Shown in pieces: positions 31,621-43,680 of a stretch of DNA of 64,000 nucleotides. The position numbers and the translations under genes are program-made. Source of the stretch: Dipteris shenzhenensis (taxonomy: Eukaryota; Polypodiophyta; Polypodiopsida; Gleicheniales); the NCBI GenBank assembly GCA_047967505.1, contig CM106538.1. One strand, given 5' to 3'. The notes beneath the pieces are model-generated. The model ran no database searches and was not told the origin of the DNA. It saw nothing but the letters and a program-made list of their open reading frames with translations. Numbering within the stretch: position 1 is the first letter of the stretch; each line of letters starts with the position of its first letter.

Positions 31621-32814
31621 TGGCACCATTTGAAGAGATCTCCAATGTTACCATGTGAACGTATAGTTGCAGGATCAATATGTGATCTATGGTCTTTGTT
31701 TTCAAGAAAAGAAGCATCTTGAACCACTAGAGGTGCTCTAAATCTAAGAGGAGAATATGAGCTAAAACATTAATTACCTAGTGTTTCAATGAAATTTCTT
31801 ACTTTGGATTATCCACAATGGTGCATTGTTTTTCCAAGGTTCCCTTTGCTCTTCTTTCAGGAACTTCATGGAGGATGAGATGAGAATAGTGAGCATGGAT
31901 GATTTTAATTCTTCACACTGAAAGACACAAAGTCATGCATAAGAAAGTTGTGGGAGAGGTGATGCAAGATTTGAAGGGAATGGTGATGCAAAGGAGACGT
32001 CTAGAGCTGATGATGTAGCTGATGTAGTCAACACCTTTCTCTCTATGAAGCAACTTTGAAATTGATTCAAGAAGAATAATTCACATGATGCATTATATTT
32101 ATTTAAATTTAAATTTCTAAAATGATGTTTCTTCATGTGTGCAGCAGCATATTCTCTATGTGCATGGACCATCGTTGTAAGGAATCTATCCATTTGGGAA
32201 CAAGAAGGAATGGGGCATCTATTCATTCGGAACATGAAGGAATGGAGAATTCACACTATTGACCCAAGGCAACCAATTTGTTCTACATGAGATTATAAAA
32301 AATTATGAGTTGAATGTGAGTTTGATATAGCATAGCAGTGTTTCTAAGGACTTGGTCGAGGATTCAAAGACCCTATTATTGATGTATTAGAGTTGAAGAA
32401 GAGGAGAAACACGCTATGAAGCCTCTTTGTAATACAATTTAAAATACAAACACCTATTTCTAATAATGTTCTTCTATCTAAAGCTAAAAGTTTTCATGTA
32501 TCTATGGCCAAATGGTGAATCTTTTGTTATGGCCATATTAATTATTTGTTGTTTTTAATATTGCATCTTTTCTTATATCATCTTGCACACAAAAGTTATA
32601 TCACATTTTGATGGAATTACAAGTCAATAAAATGTTGTTTGCCAAGTTTAGCCATTCCAATAATCATTTTTGACATATGTAGAAGGGATTTGACCATGGC
32701 ACCAAATTGATCAGATTGAGTGTTGAAAAACCAAATTTTGAGCTTTCCCTACATGATGTTGTAAACTATTTATGCATTTCATGTTTTCTATGAAGAAATA
32801 TGGATGTAAAGGGG
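31621..32814. other. No gene recognised
   Basis: AT-rich, non-coding. A 100-codon minus frame at 31933-32235 has no family motif. Confidence 0.35.
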
Positions 32815-33165
32815 TAGATGAAGGAATTTGACAGGGCATAGAAGAAATTTCAAATGACCACTTCAATGTTGGCCATTCCAATGACCATCTCTAGCAAATC
32901 TAGAAGGAATTTGACTATGGCACAGAATGTAAAATTGGTCAAGACATCATGGGGTGTCCAAAAATGCCAAAACCCACCATTTGGACACCCTCCAAATGGC
33001 TAAATTTTCACCGTGGTGGGGTTTGGCATTTTTGGACACCCCATGACGTCCCACCAACTTTGTCTTCTGAGCTAAAGTCAAAATCCTTGTAGATTTGCAA
33101 AAAATGGACATTGGAATGGCCAAACTTGTCAAATTCCTTCATCTACCTATTTAAAATCCATCTTT
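32815..33165. mobile_element. Foldback (MITE-like) element, copy 1
   Basis: The two halves are inverted copies of each other. Left phrases GGTAGATGAAGGAATTTGAC, GGCCATTCCAATG and CATGGGGTGTCCAAAAATGC reappear reversed on the right in the same order. The central 32-base arms (32950-32981 and about 33009-33040) differ at one base. Arms of about 150 bases enclose a short spacer. A related copy lies at 35222-35535. Confidence 0.82.
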
Positions 33166-33913
33166 CTTCATAGAAAGTCATGGGGTAGATCAACTTCAAT
33201 GTAGATAAATATAGAAAATAAATATTTATGGCAGACAATCTAGGGAAGTTTGAGTTTTTTGAGCTCTCCTTGAGCCACTTGCCACAATCTTGGGCATTGA
33301 TTTCAAGGAAATCTAACGGTGTGAAAAGCATGGTTAAGCTTCTTATTAGAATGATGGGAGAAAAGCATAGAAGTGCTTTTGTCATAAATCTATATAATTC
33401 GTAATAAGCACATGATTGTCAACATTGTCTGTGTCTTCAAGCAACAGTGGAGAGGTCCAATTGCTTGCAATATTTTCAAGCTAAGATTCTCTCCCAGTCA
33501 ATGTGTGTTCGGTATTTTTTGTTTATAGATTTGAGGTTGCAAGACAATTGAATGATTAGATCTCTATGGGAATGATGCTAATCTATCTATCACTCTGCAC
33601 ATCATGTTACTTACAGTGGAGACATTGCGGTGAGGTTGTTGGAAGTTGGCCAGCCTCTAGGATTTGGTGTTACGCAGCTACAAGTAGCCAACATGGATTT
33701 GTGTTTAAGTAGGTGCTAGCACATAAGCATAGCAAGGGCTTTGAAGAGATGAATCCCAGTGTGGTATAGCCTTGGCATGTGAAGCTTTGGAGAGCCTCGT
33801 GATGCCCTTATGCTCTAGTCTCACAACCCTAAAAGCTCGACTTACTACAGTGTTCAAATTCCCATTTTCTCGAGGTTGGAGAGGCACGTAACATTGGCTA
33901 ACTAGAGAGTGAG
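33166..33913. other. No gene recognised
   Basis: AT-rich non-coding sequence with no repeat or frame of note. Confidence 0.35.
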
Positions 33914-34630
33914 AATGTTACATGCTCTACTTTAGACTTCCTCTAATGATACTTGTCTTTTTGTGCTGTCTAGAGTCTATGAATGATCTGAGAATGTTGG
34001 AATCATCCCATGCAAGGATACATGTAGATCCTCTTAGGCTCACATTGGCAAGTTTTCAAGATATTGTCTCTCAGAGTTCTCGACTACGATTATGAATATT
34101 GACATTCAAGTAATATGCCAATTTCTTATCCATTTGTGAGACTTATCCTCAACGCTAATATTCTTGATGTTTATATTCTCGGCTTTATCTTGACACCCTG
34201 GGAAGGGCTCGTTCCCTCGGATTATAACTCTTTGGGGAAGGAACCCACACTATGTGTGGTTATAATAATTATATATTATATATTATAATATAAATATTTT
34301 CAATTACTCGTCCATTCAAAATTTCTTGTTTTCAATCTAAATTCTTACAACATTCCTCTTATTTAATGCATGTTATCGATGTGAGGAAGCAAGGAAGTCC
34401 GAGATGGATGCAAGATCCAAGGATGACTACACCTTTATTCATATGGTTGTAGTCCATGTGACAATATTGTATAAAGTGCAATGAGACTCAGTTATTTTAT
34501 CGCCTTATTCGTGTATTTGTTGGACTTCAGCTTCCAAAATATGGACATCACAAAATCAATAATAAATCACCGCCCTTGACATTTGCAGGGAGGATCATTA
34601 GAGGAAGTCCGAAGTAGAGCACGTAACATT
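33914..34630. mobile_element. 717-bp unit with 37-bp terminal inverted repeats
   Basis: AATGTTACATGCTCTACTTT... at 33914-33950 is inverted at 34594-34630 with 34 of 37 bases matching. The interior is non-coding. It could be a non-autonomous DNA transposon or the chance remains of two inverted LTR ends; no target-site duplication was established. Confidence 0.5.
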
Positions 34631-34819
34631 CACTTTTTTCCTTAAAAATTTGATAAAATAGTAGGATTCAGCTTCAATTTTGAGGTAGTAGCTACGTGCT
34701 CCACCATGGAAAGGCTGCCTGCCGATTGGTCAATATGACAACTTCTGTGCCTTATAGAGCAGCTCTACTAAGACCCTTAGGCAATATATTTTCTATATAA
34801 TTTCTTACTCTTGGAGGAA

Positions 34820-35170
34820 CCTTTTAGGTTGGCTATGTCAATGTACTTTTTTATTTAATCCAAAAGACTTTGATCTTCCACTACATCACCTTGTCAATCT
34901 TCATTGTCTTTGTTTATCTTGCCTTTGGAGCCATCTTTTAGGTTGGCTATGTTAATGTAATTTTTTATTTAATATCACTAAATCACCTTGCAATAATTTG
35001 ATGCATTTCATGTTTTACATGAGAAAATATATATTTTGAAGAGAAATCCAACAAATTTGGTTTTCTAGTACATCACCATCTAAAAATGTCATTTTCTATG
35101 TTTTCTTGGTCATGAAGGTTAGCTATGTCCATGTATCTTTTATTTTCATTTTTAGGTTGGCTATATCACC
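34820..35170. repeat. Degenerate repeat of a TTTTAGGTTGGCTATGT motif
   Basis: The motif occurs near 34822, 34936, 35117 (as GGTTAGCTATGT) and 35151, each followed by (A/C)ATGTA and T-rich sequence. Confidence 0.6.
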
Positions 35171-35221
35171 TTGTAAATGATTGATGCATTTCATGATTTT
35201 CTATGAAGAAATATAGATTTT

Positions 35222-35535
35222 GTAGGGGTAGATGAGTGAATTTGACAACTTCGGCAATTTCAATGCCCATTTTTTGCAAATGTAGAAGCAATTTGACCAC
35301 ATCGTAGAAGGTAAAGTTGGTCAGGACATCATGGGGTGTCCAAAAATGCCAAAACCTACCACGGCACAAATTTGGGCATTTGGACACCCTCCAAATGGCC
35401 AAATTTATGCCATGGTAGGTTTTGGCATTTTTGGACACCGCATGACATCCTAATGAACTTTGCCTTCTGCACCACTGTCAAATTCCTTCTAGATTTGCCA
35501 AAAATGGTCATCAAAATGACCAAACTTGGTCCATA
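35222..35535. mobile_element. Foldback (MITE-like) element, copy 2
   Basis: Central arms of about 46 bases (TCCAAAAATGCCAAAACCTA...) with three or four mismatches flank the 5-base loop CACCC near 35390. Outer parts (GATTTGC.AAAAATGG, GACATCATG.GGTGTCC) are also mirrored. The 34980-35040 and 35175-35230 flanks share ATGCATTTCATG...ATGAAGAAATAT with copy 1's left flank (32770-32810), so the repeat family is wider than the foldback itself. Confidence 0.82.
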
Positions 35536-36019
35536 GTATTTTTTGACTTGGAATATTCATAATATTTTCCTAAATTGAATTTACAAAAACATCTATATAA
35601 TTAATAGAATTTAATTGCATGGAATATGAAGAGAATAGTAAAATAGCTATAACTTTTGCACTATAACTCCAATTGCAAAACTTTCTAGTTCAAAATCGAG
35701 AGCATGAGTAACTCTATGATATTTGGCTAGAAAAATAGGTTTATAACACTATTTTTTTCCCAAATGCTAAAATTCAATGTGCAATATACAACTGTGAACC
35801 TGATTGCTTCAGGGTCATCAGTTGTTGATTGTACATTCACATGACCTTTCTTAGCTCCTTTCTTCTTCTTCTTCTTTTTGCTTGTTGGTTGACTTTTTAT
35901 TGTGCACATGTTAGTGATAGGCAATTCTTTTGAAACCATTGTCATATTATCATCTCAGTACTATCTATTGCATTTGATGTTTCTATAGGAATTGTTCTAT
36001 GTGTATCAGTGCTTTTAGA

Positions 36020-36330
36020 GATGGCTTCACTTGTGTCACTACTCGATGTGGAAATGCCCAATCCTTCTCAATTGATTCTTCAATCATCATTGTAGCATCA
36101 TATACCTCTGTTATTGTTTGCAATTATAGTGATCCAATTACTATTTAATTTCTTCATGCAATCCTTTCACAAAACTTTTGAATGATTTGTGTTCTATTAA
36201 TGAGAAATTTTGCTCTATAATAGTATTTTTCATCTTGTAGAAATAGTCTGCCACAATATTCTGATTCTTTTGATTTACCTTTGGCAATGTCACTTTTTGA
36301 ATTCCATCATTTGATATTTTATGATTGCCA
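36020..36330 (-). pseudogene. Probable Ty3/gypsy gag remnant
   Basis: The minus strand reads VADYFYKMKNTIIEQNF and SFVKGLHEEIK. After a frame change it continues with TITEVYDATMMIEESIEKDW. This resembles the gypsy gag pattern 'EY...F..L....n..E......F..GL..EI......l.ea...A...Ee'. The protein would be the capsid; here it is a broken scrap with a lysine-rich piece (KKKKKKKGAKKG) further on at about 35860. The likeness is to a pattern I remember, not an alignment. Confidence 0.42.
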
Positions 36331-36511
36331 AAATTTGCAGGTGATGCATCCTGATTGAGATCTAGCATTTCTCCACCATCAATGACTATAAATTGTAGCA
36401 TAAAACATTTTCCTAGCATGGGTGCATAAAATATTTTCGTAGCATGGGCCATAAGCTTTGTATTTCTAGGTTCATTTTGAGGTACCAATAAGATGGTTCT
36501 ACGATGAGAGC

Positions 36512-36818
36512 TCAATGTGGGAACAAGTTTAAATAGTCTTCCTCTTGCCTTGAAGTGACTCCTAACCATTTTTTCTCAGACAAAGCAATGAATTTCTTGG
36601 TATTACCTTTGCCTCAAAACATCAAGTGGATCATGTTGCATATCAAGTTCTTATGGGAAATTGGGTCAATGTGGGAACAAGTTTAAATAGTCTACGTCCT
36701 ACCTTGAAGTGACTCCAAACCATTTTTTCTCAAACAAAGCAATGAATTTCTTGGGATTACCTTTGCCTCAAAACAGCAAGTGGATCATGTTGCATGTCAA
36801 GTTCTTATGGGAAATTGG
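36512..36818. repeat. Tandem duplication, unit 155 bp
   Basis: CAATGTGGGAACAAGTTTAA at 36512 and 36667; both copies extend to TTCTTATGGGAAATTGG with about 10 differences. Confidence 0.9.
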
Positions 36819-36837
36819 CTCCAAATTTGAACCATTA

Positions 36838-36960
36838 TATTATTGGTATACATGTTAATGTGTTCGAAGTAGTCCTTTGAAAGCTAATCCCACATTGTAT
36901 TATTGGTATACATGTCAATGTGTTCGAGGTAGTCCTTTGAAAGCTTATTATCCCACATGG
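36838..36960. repeat. Tandem duplication, unit 60 bp
   Basis: TATTGGTATACATG at 36841 and 36901, continuing to CCTTTGAAAGCT and then TCCCACA in both copies. Confidence 0.88.
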
Positions 36961-37942
36961 GTTCCATTATGAGATATTACACCAGAAGATGAGTGGATGT
37001 CTTGTTTGAGAGCTATGAAGTACAAGGACTGTACTTGAATATCAGTTGACCATTGTTGCTTTGACCTAATAGTGAGTGCCGAGGGAATAGTTGGTCGATT
37101 TTATTCATAGTAAATCTTCAAAATACTTGAAGTGTGAATTGTATGGTCAATCAATTGGCATATGTTACTTGAACTTCTATCTAGTGCCCTAGATTAGTTG
37201 AAATGAACCTTGACATGAGCTTATTGCATGTGCTAATGAATATGTCAAGGTCTCATTGGGTCTTGATGTTGAAATTCATTAGTTGATGATGCCTTGTTGA
37301 ACAATGTTAATTTTTTGATGGTGTTGCCCTTTGAGTAATAATTGGACAAAATCCCCCAATAACTTTTAGAATTGTTGTAAGAATTTGACAAAATCACCCA
37401 ATAATTTTTAGAATTGTTGTAGAAATGTTGGCTTTGAATTTCCAAATCTGTCGACGAAGATTGCAAACAATTTTGATATGTTTTGTTGAAGTTATGCTGA
37501 TTTTTCCTATAAATTGAGCCTAAAAATGACGCAATGATTAGCCTTGGAAATGATGTCTAAAAGAAGATCGAATGTATTGGAAAATTTGTGCAAAACATTC
37601 TCTTTCACCTTGTAGAAGGTGGGCTTTGAGAAAGTCCAATTTGGGCTTTAATTGAGCAAGTTATGCCTTGTCAAAGGTAAGGTGAAAAATAGGTTTTTAG
37701 AGGGGTTGTTTAGGTGTAAATTTACCTTAAACTTTAAGTAGACTAAGCCTAAACCGGGTTAGGCAAACTACTTAAGGTATTAGCTTAGGTTACTTTAATA
37801 AATGGTTGGTTCTAGAGACCATATTTACTTAAGTTACTCTAGCTATGATTAGTTGGACCTAGCCTAGGGTTGAGCTAGGGTTGGTGCTGACCTACCATGG
37901 TGAATTCTTATCTCCCACGTGTAGGAGAGGAGAGATGACATG

Positions 37943-37946
<4 letters not shown>
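36961..37946. other. No gene recognised
   Basis: AT-rich, non-coding. 37330-37420 holds a small duplication of ACAAAATC(C/A)CCCAATAA. Confidence 0.4.
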
Positions 37947-37999
<53 letters not shown>

Positions 38000-38017
38000 C
38001 TCTCTCTTCTCTCTCAG
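37947..38017. repeat. (CT)n microsatellite
   Basis: About 24 uninterrupted CT units, then TTATTTCTCTCTCTTCTCTCTC. Confidence 0.95.
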
Positions 38018-38539
38018 TGTGTTAATAAGAGGACTAGTGCATCAGCGGTATGATAGAGTCGAGGGGTGAAAGATGGCAACGGTACTGTGGTTTCATGTGA
38101 CTGGTGGTTGAGCAATGGAGGTAGCATTTGAAACTAGGGAACAGTGCGGGGATCATGATTTCATGGGGGAACAATAGCTTCGAGGAGCAGGGGGCAAAAT
38201 TGGCAAGCGTGTGCCACTATGGGCATGCGGAGTGTGATGTGGTGATAGCCGGAAGTGGTAGCATACGGTGCCCAAAGGAGTGCAAGGGCAGAGACAGAAT
38301 GTGCATTGTGGCGTGCCTGAGGAGACGACCGTTGCGATGACCGAGGCACATAACACCCAAGTGGAATGACTGTGTGGTGCGCCAGTTGAGGTGCGTGCTC
38401 TAAGGTGGTGCTACCATAAGGCAAGGTCGCCGAGGCCAACCGCCCATAGTACGTGCATTGAGGTACACACCACAGCCTCCAATGGCGCATGCACCAAGCT
38501 GCACTCACCAATGCACGGCTGCTAAGGCTACATACTCCC
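38018..38539. other. GC-moderate intergenic block
   Basis: Several short frames on both strands (38128-38340 plus, 38161-38706 minus) without family resemblance. No gene supported. Confidence 0.35.
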
Positions 38540-38840
38540 GAGGGGGATTGAGAGAGAGAGAGAGGGGGGGGGGGTGAGGGGGAGGAATAGAGAGAGGGAG
38601 GGTTTAGAGAGAGGCAAGTTAGAGAGAGGGGAAGGGGAAGAAAGTAGGGAGAAACAGGGGTGACGTGTGAGTAGACAGAGTGAGTGTGAGGGGGGGGTAG
38701 AGACAAGGTGAGTGTGTGTCAGAGAGTGGTGATGGGAGGTTAGAGAGAGGGGATAGAGGGAGGGTTAGAGAGATAGTGAGGAAGGGGCAACATGGTGGAA
38801 GAGGGTGGAGGGGAGGGGGAGGGGGAGGGGGGTGTGAGGA
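38540..38840. repeat. Purine-rich (GA/GGGGG) low-complexity tract
   Basis: Runs of AGAGAG and G up to ten long on the plus strand. Minus Ser/Pro/Leu frames are compositional. Confidence 0.85.
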
Positions 38841-39011
38841 CCAACAGCAAGGCAAAATATCATGGTTCTAGGTTGTTGTCAAACAAGTACAAGTATTGTG
38901 AAAGGTAGATGTGGAATATTTACATACTTTGTATGAAGCTCTTTTGAGGATGCTATGATGTTTTGAAGGGTGGAAGCTCGACTGTATCCTAAAATAAGGT
39001 AATGGGTTTAT

Positions 39012-39134
39012 TACCCATAGTGTAATGGATTGGTAGAAAGTGTTAATGGGACATTATGTAGAGCTCTTGGGAAGATGGTTTTCTCTCATACTAGGAAGTG
39101 GGATAAGGAACTACCACTTGCTTTATGAGCTTAC
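39012..39134 (+). pseudogene. Ty3/gypsy integrase fragment
   Basis: In frame from 39012: YP*CNGLVESVNGTLCRAL, then GKMVFSHTRKWDKELPLAL*AY. This matches the gypsy integrase core around the third catalytic residue (usual form 'YHPQTNGQ.E..N..L...L' and 'W...LP...wAYN'). E of LVESVN is the catalytic Glu position. Two stops; only about 40 codons survive. Upstream GGAAGCTCGACTGTATCC may be more of the same gene. Confidence 0.7.
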
Positions 39135-39238
39135 TAGACATTTTTTGAGGATTGGGGAGAGAGAGTGGTGTGCACAAGATAGGTAATGGTACACTACATT
39201 TCATTGATCATAAACATGAATATATACATGAGAATCCC

Positions 39239-39258
39239 TTAGGGTTAGGGTTAGGGTT
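39239..39258 (+). repeat. Short telomere-like repeat
   Basis: Three TTAGGG units in a row. Too short to be more than a chance or ancient trace. Confidence 0.6.
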
Positions 39259-40339
39259 TGACTGGCATGTGATTTGTTGAATGATGATGACAAGATAGGT
39301 CCATAAACTTGGATCCAACCACTAATTTTATATCAAGTATTAGCCATAACTACATGATGGAGCACTGAGGTTCCCCAAGTTGCTATATGGGAAAACTTGA
39401 TGATGTCAATAGCATTGGAGCTGATGTGCACATGTTGATCTCCCTAATTTGTAGAGGTGATGATTACTAAATCCAATTGTGATTCAATGTGGCATAACTA
39501 AGCCAATGTTGGAATGTCCTAAAGATTGATCTACTAATCTCAATTGCTAGTGGAAATTGAGTTTAAGTATGTTATATGCTCCAATCCCAAGGTGAAATAA
39601 GAAGTGATGGAATCACTTGAGAAGTTGAATGCACTATGGCATGTATCACCCCTGCTACTGGAGACGTGAGAGCCTTGTACTAAGGATGGAATTGCTATGA
39701 GCTTGCATGATCATTGGTGAGATCCTATAGAGTATCTCTATCATCTGATGTTGTAGTAGGTGGAGTCGGGGACCTCCATGTCCGCTCACGTTCTTAACTC
39801 GTCCTCTTCACCTCACATCTCTGCTCAATTCTCTCATTCATCCCCTTCACCTCCTCTACTACCATCCCATCCAATAAGTATTATCATTCCCTCAACTTTG
39901 GTATTGACCCTCCATCCCAAGTGGGAATACAAGTAGCTCTCTATCCATGCTTTGACACCTTCCTCCACCATCAACCTCTCCTCAACATGCTACCTCCTCT
40001 ACACAATGTGACCCTTTGCTCAGTAACTTCCATCCTCCATCACTCCCATACATCACACTCAGTGATCCCTTCCATCCTCCTTGACTCACACATCTCTTCT
40101 TTCCCCATCTATGTAATTCTTATGCACCTCAAAACTCTCAATACCTATTTTTATATTGCTTATGCACCTAGCAATTCAGCACCCTCATGGGCTATAGGGT
40201 GATGGTATTGGTAGGAAGTAATGACATTAGAGCCTTGGCATACTAGTCCATGGGTCTCAAGAGTTCAATAAGAAATATATAAGATAACACAACATCAACT
40301 AAAAGGGTATCATTTTTCTAGGGAATACAATAATTATAC
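39259..40339. other. No gene recognised
   Basis: AT-moderate intergenic sequence. A 93-codon plus frame at 39921-40202 has no known motif. Confidence 0.35.
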
Positions 40340-40520
40340 ATACATCTTGGGGGGTCCATTATGTAAAAACCCCATATAGCACGTACGATCAAGGTGTATT
40401 AAAAAAACCCCCTACCTATGGATTTTTATAACTTATATACACCCCTTCTGTAAAAAAACCCTTTCATTGATTGCACATGCTATCTTACATGTTTCTTAGT
40501 GAGCCCCCAGGACATATGTA
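40340..40520. repeat. Dispersed repeat, copy 2
   Basis: Shares GTAAAAACCCCATATAGCAC, CACATGCTATCTTACAT and TTTCTTAGTGA(G/C)C with 43500-43680 in the same orientation, and part of it with 19690-19850. Confidence 0.75.
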
Positions 40521-42347
40521 AGGGGGGTTTCTATTCAAAAATGGAAAGTTTCCATATAGAAGGGCTACTTTTATCATCTCAAAATTTAAACAAGGCGTGT
40601 CCATAGGTTATTACAATCCATAGGTAGGGGGCTTTTCAAGTACCCCAAAAATGCATTTTGTTGTATGGGATTTCTACATAGTGACCCATCTTCATGGGAG
40701 ATGAATTGATATGGTGGGTGCCCTTGGTAGATAGCAAGAAATGTGATATAGTATTGTAAATCTATGGAAACCAATATTACCATAAGTCCCTTTTTCGACA
40801 CATGAGTAATGTTTTTTTAGTGAAAATGGTGAGCATATATATAAGCATCGAAAAAGTTCTAGGAAAAAGTGATGATATGATCATCAATATAAGTGCCTAT
40901 AAGTATACCTTAAAAGTATGGTTTTGCAAATGTCTAAGATTTTTTTTGCCTCTATTTCATATGGTATAGTGTACTACATACCATGCATTGCTAGTCTAGT
41001 TCGTGTCCTTTTGAAGACTGCATACAAAGCATTGGACATTCTTGCATTTGTCATTTACTATGACATTTTGCATCTATCCCTCAACCTCTACATCTTCAAA
41101 GACATGTCCACTTCTTCGATACAATTGAGTTACCTATCATCAGGTGTTTCCAATAAATCCAGTTGGAAAAGAATGTGGCATTCAACTATGTTATGTGTAT
41201 CAAAAATTTAAAACTCCATGATTTAAACAATCAAATAAGAATACCACAACAATGTATATTCTCACATTGATAAGATAGCATAAATGTATCCATAGAGTCA
41301 CAAAGATGTACTCGTCCAAAATACACAAATCTATCTATAAGGTCATCCAATTTTGTTCGATCTATTCTCATAGTTCCTTGAGCTTCTTTACATGTGATTT
41401 TGAACCATTTTACATCCAATATATAAGCATGTTAGACTCTCAAAAACCAATTTTCATAATATCTTGTATCATTCTAAGGTAATCCAACTTATATAGCATG
41501 TTAAACTTTCAAAATCTCATATTCGCAATATCTTATATAGGTAATCGAACCCACTTCCCATTATTTGAGTATCCTTTGCACTAGCTAGACTCTTGGGTGA
41601 ATTTTGCGATGAATCCATGATCAAATGTGTCATGCTTTACATCAACCTTAATACCACAAAAGTAAAACTCATGAGACCACATCACATTGAATACAACATA
41701 TTGAAATAGAACATGAAAAGAGGGAGATTATATTTTAGATGCTTGATGCTGTTTCCAACTTTGCATGACAACCATAAAAGCACAAGATGTCAACTTAAAT
41801 AAATATCACACCCTTGGCAATTTTTCACACTCTACTACTCATGATCTCTTCCCAATAAGGAAGGCTATAGAATATAAGAATCCTAGATATATGCCATGTT
41901 AGGGTCCATCATTCCGTGAGTTGATCTTTTCCCTTTAGTAAACGAAGGTGCTTCTAGAATTTTAAACCCACCCAATGACGCATTTTTGGATACAAATTGT
42001 GCCCAACACTATGCTTCATTTATCTAAGACATGCATTCAAGTCATGGGAAAAAACAAATGTGGAAATCAAGAAAAATTTTAAAAACATAGTAGATATATA
42101 GATTGTAAGTCTATGGAGGCTCAATCCCAACATCTACACAAAAAGTGTGATGCTAGATTCATGTGCCATGCTAGAACTCTCGCAATAGTCCACCTCTACA
42201 TTTTGGTGAGGCATAAACTAAGTGTGGCAAGAAGAGATATACTAATCAAAGATGAGGGGTGAGAATATGGAGAAGAGTAAGGAAGTGATAGAACCATGGA
42301 GGGAGTGGAGGTAAAAGAGAAGGGAATATGGAAGGAAGTTCAATTGC
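40521..42347. other. No gene recognised
   Basis: AT-rich non-coding sequence; short frames only. Confidence 0.35.
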
Positions 42348-42530
42348 TTGACACATGACCGATTTTCATTGCACTATGCTATTTCCTCGGAACACATCAT
42401 CATATGCATTACGAAGTTCTCTAGGAATGGAGAGATCCTCCTCCTAGGCGACTTCAATGAGCGCACAGGGTGTAGACAACTTGGTTTTCTTGACTTAGGA
42501 TCTGCCCCCATTGAGTACCAGAGAGATTGA
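42348..42530 (+). pseudogene. LINE-type endonuclease fragment
   Basis: The frame contains EILLLGDFNERTGCRQ, the catalytic GDFN block of the apurinic endonuclease of non-LTR retrotransposons, which nicks the target DNA. Upstream SLHYAISSEHIIICITKF fits the preceding strand and helix only loosely. Only about 60 codons remain and no reverse transcriptase was found nearby. Confidence 0.6.
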
Positions 42531-43186
42531 AAGGAATGAGTAAGAGGGCCTTCATATAATAACGAGAGAGGAAGGGGGAAATATAAATGACAATATCTAC
42601 ATGTTTGAGCTATCTCCCGTCAAGCAAGAGCCCCAGTTTATAGCCAATTGTCCATCAATTCATTGCAATCACACATACACAAGGTGGGTATGGTAATCTT
42701 CCATGTGGACATAAGGACCAAAACCCCTCAATAAGGTGTGATATGCGTTACTGCATATTTTTACAGAAATCAAATCCCAATATCCAATCTCAGTGTTGGG
42801 TGACTCACACAAATAACACATAGGAGAAAAAGTAGAGGGTTGTAACAAAGGTGCTTGCCACCTCATCCTATTTTCTATACTACAAAATACTATTTGCTTA
42901 GAGTATGCATAGCTCCTACATAATGCACTCATGGGGCCATCCATGTGGAGGGGTAGGCACAAGTGAGAGCTTGCTGTCTCAAACATGGGCCATATGCTCT
43001 CTCATTTATCTTATGCATCAACATCATATTGCATATGATTTAAACAAACAAAATATTATTGGTCATTTTTGAACGATTATAATGTGTGCCTTTCTTAAGT
43101 GTCCTGTTGAATTTTCATATATCATGGTTAGGCATTTTGTAGATGCTACAAGTTGCTACAATCAACAATCATATAGATATTGTCTT

Positions 43187-43268
43187 CTTGAAAGCTCTTA
43201 GTAAGCACATGGCATGTACATGCTATCCTTGAAAGCTCATAATAAGCACATGGCACGTGATTGTTTCC
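43187..43268. repeat. Tandem duplication, unit 41 bp
   Basis: CTTGAAAGCTC...AAGCACATGGCA(T/C)GT at 43187 and 43228. Confidence 0.8.
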
Positions 43269-43499
43269 TTGGATAATCTACTTTATCTAATAATAAGGTG
43301 ATTGAGTTCTAATGGTTTGGATGGGAGGATGAGCAATGAAAAGGATTAAGTTTATGTCCCCACAACCCTCTTTTCACTTTTGTGCCTTGGAGCTTTGCAC
43401 AATGACAATTCCATGTGTTGCCATGTATGTTCTCACTAGCATGGTGAGTCCCCCTAAATTTTTGGTTAAGTGGGGTAGGTTAGCATTTCACTAGTGCAT

Positions 43500-43680
43500 T
43501 GGGGGCACTTCGTAAAAACCCCATATAGCACATGCGATCACTCAAGGGATATTTATATACCCCTCATACCCCTAAATTATGTATATTTTCTATAATTCCA
43601 CAAGAGAACCCCTGCTATTGCATGCACATGCTATCTTACATATTTCTTAGTGACCACCCCAAAGGCAATTGCGAACTATG
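43500..43680. repeat. Dispersed repeat, copy 3
   Basis: See 40340-40520; the same ordered blocks, about 80% alike by eye. Confidence 0.75.

Noticed and set aside
31026-31633. 161- and 150-codon Pro/Ser-rich frames
   Set aside because: They cross the start of the D LTR and a pyrimidine repeat; no domain and overlapping frames.
39239-39258. Interstitial telomere
   Set aside because: Only three TTAGGG units, and the usual plant repeat is TTTAGGG; too short to support.
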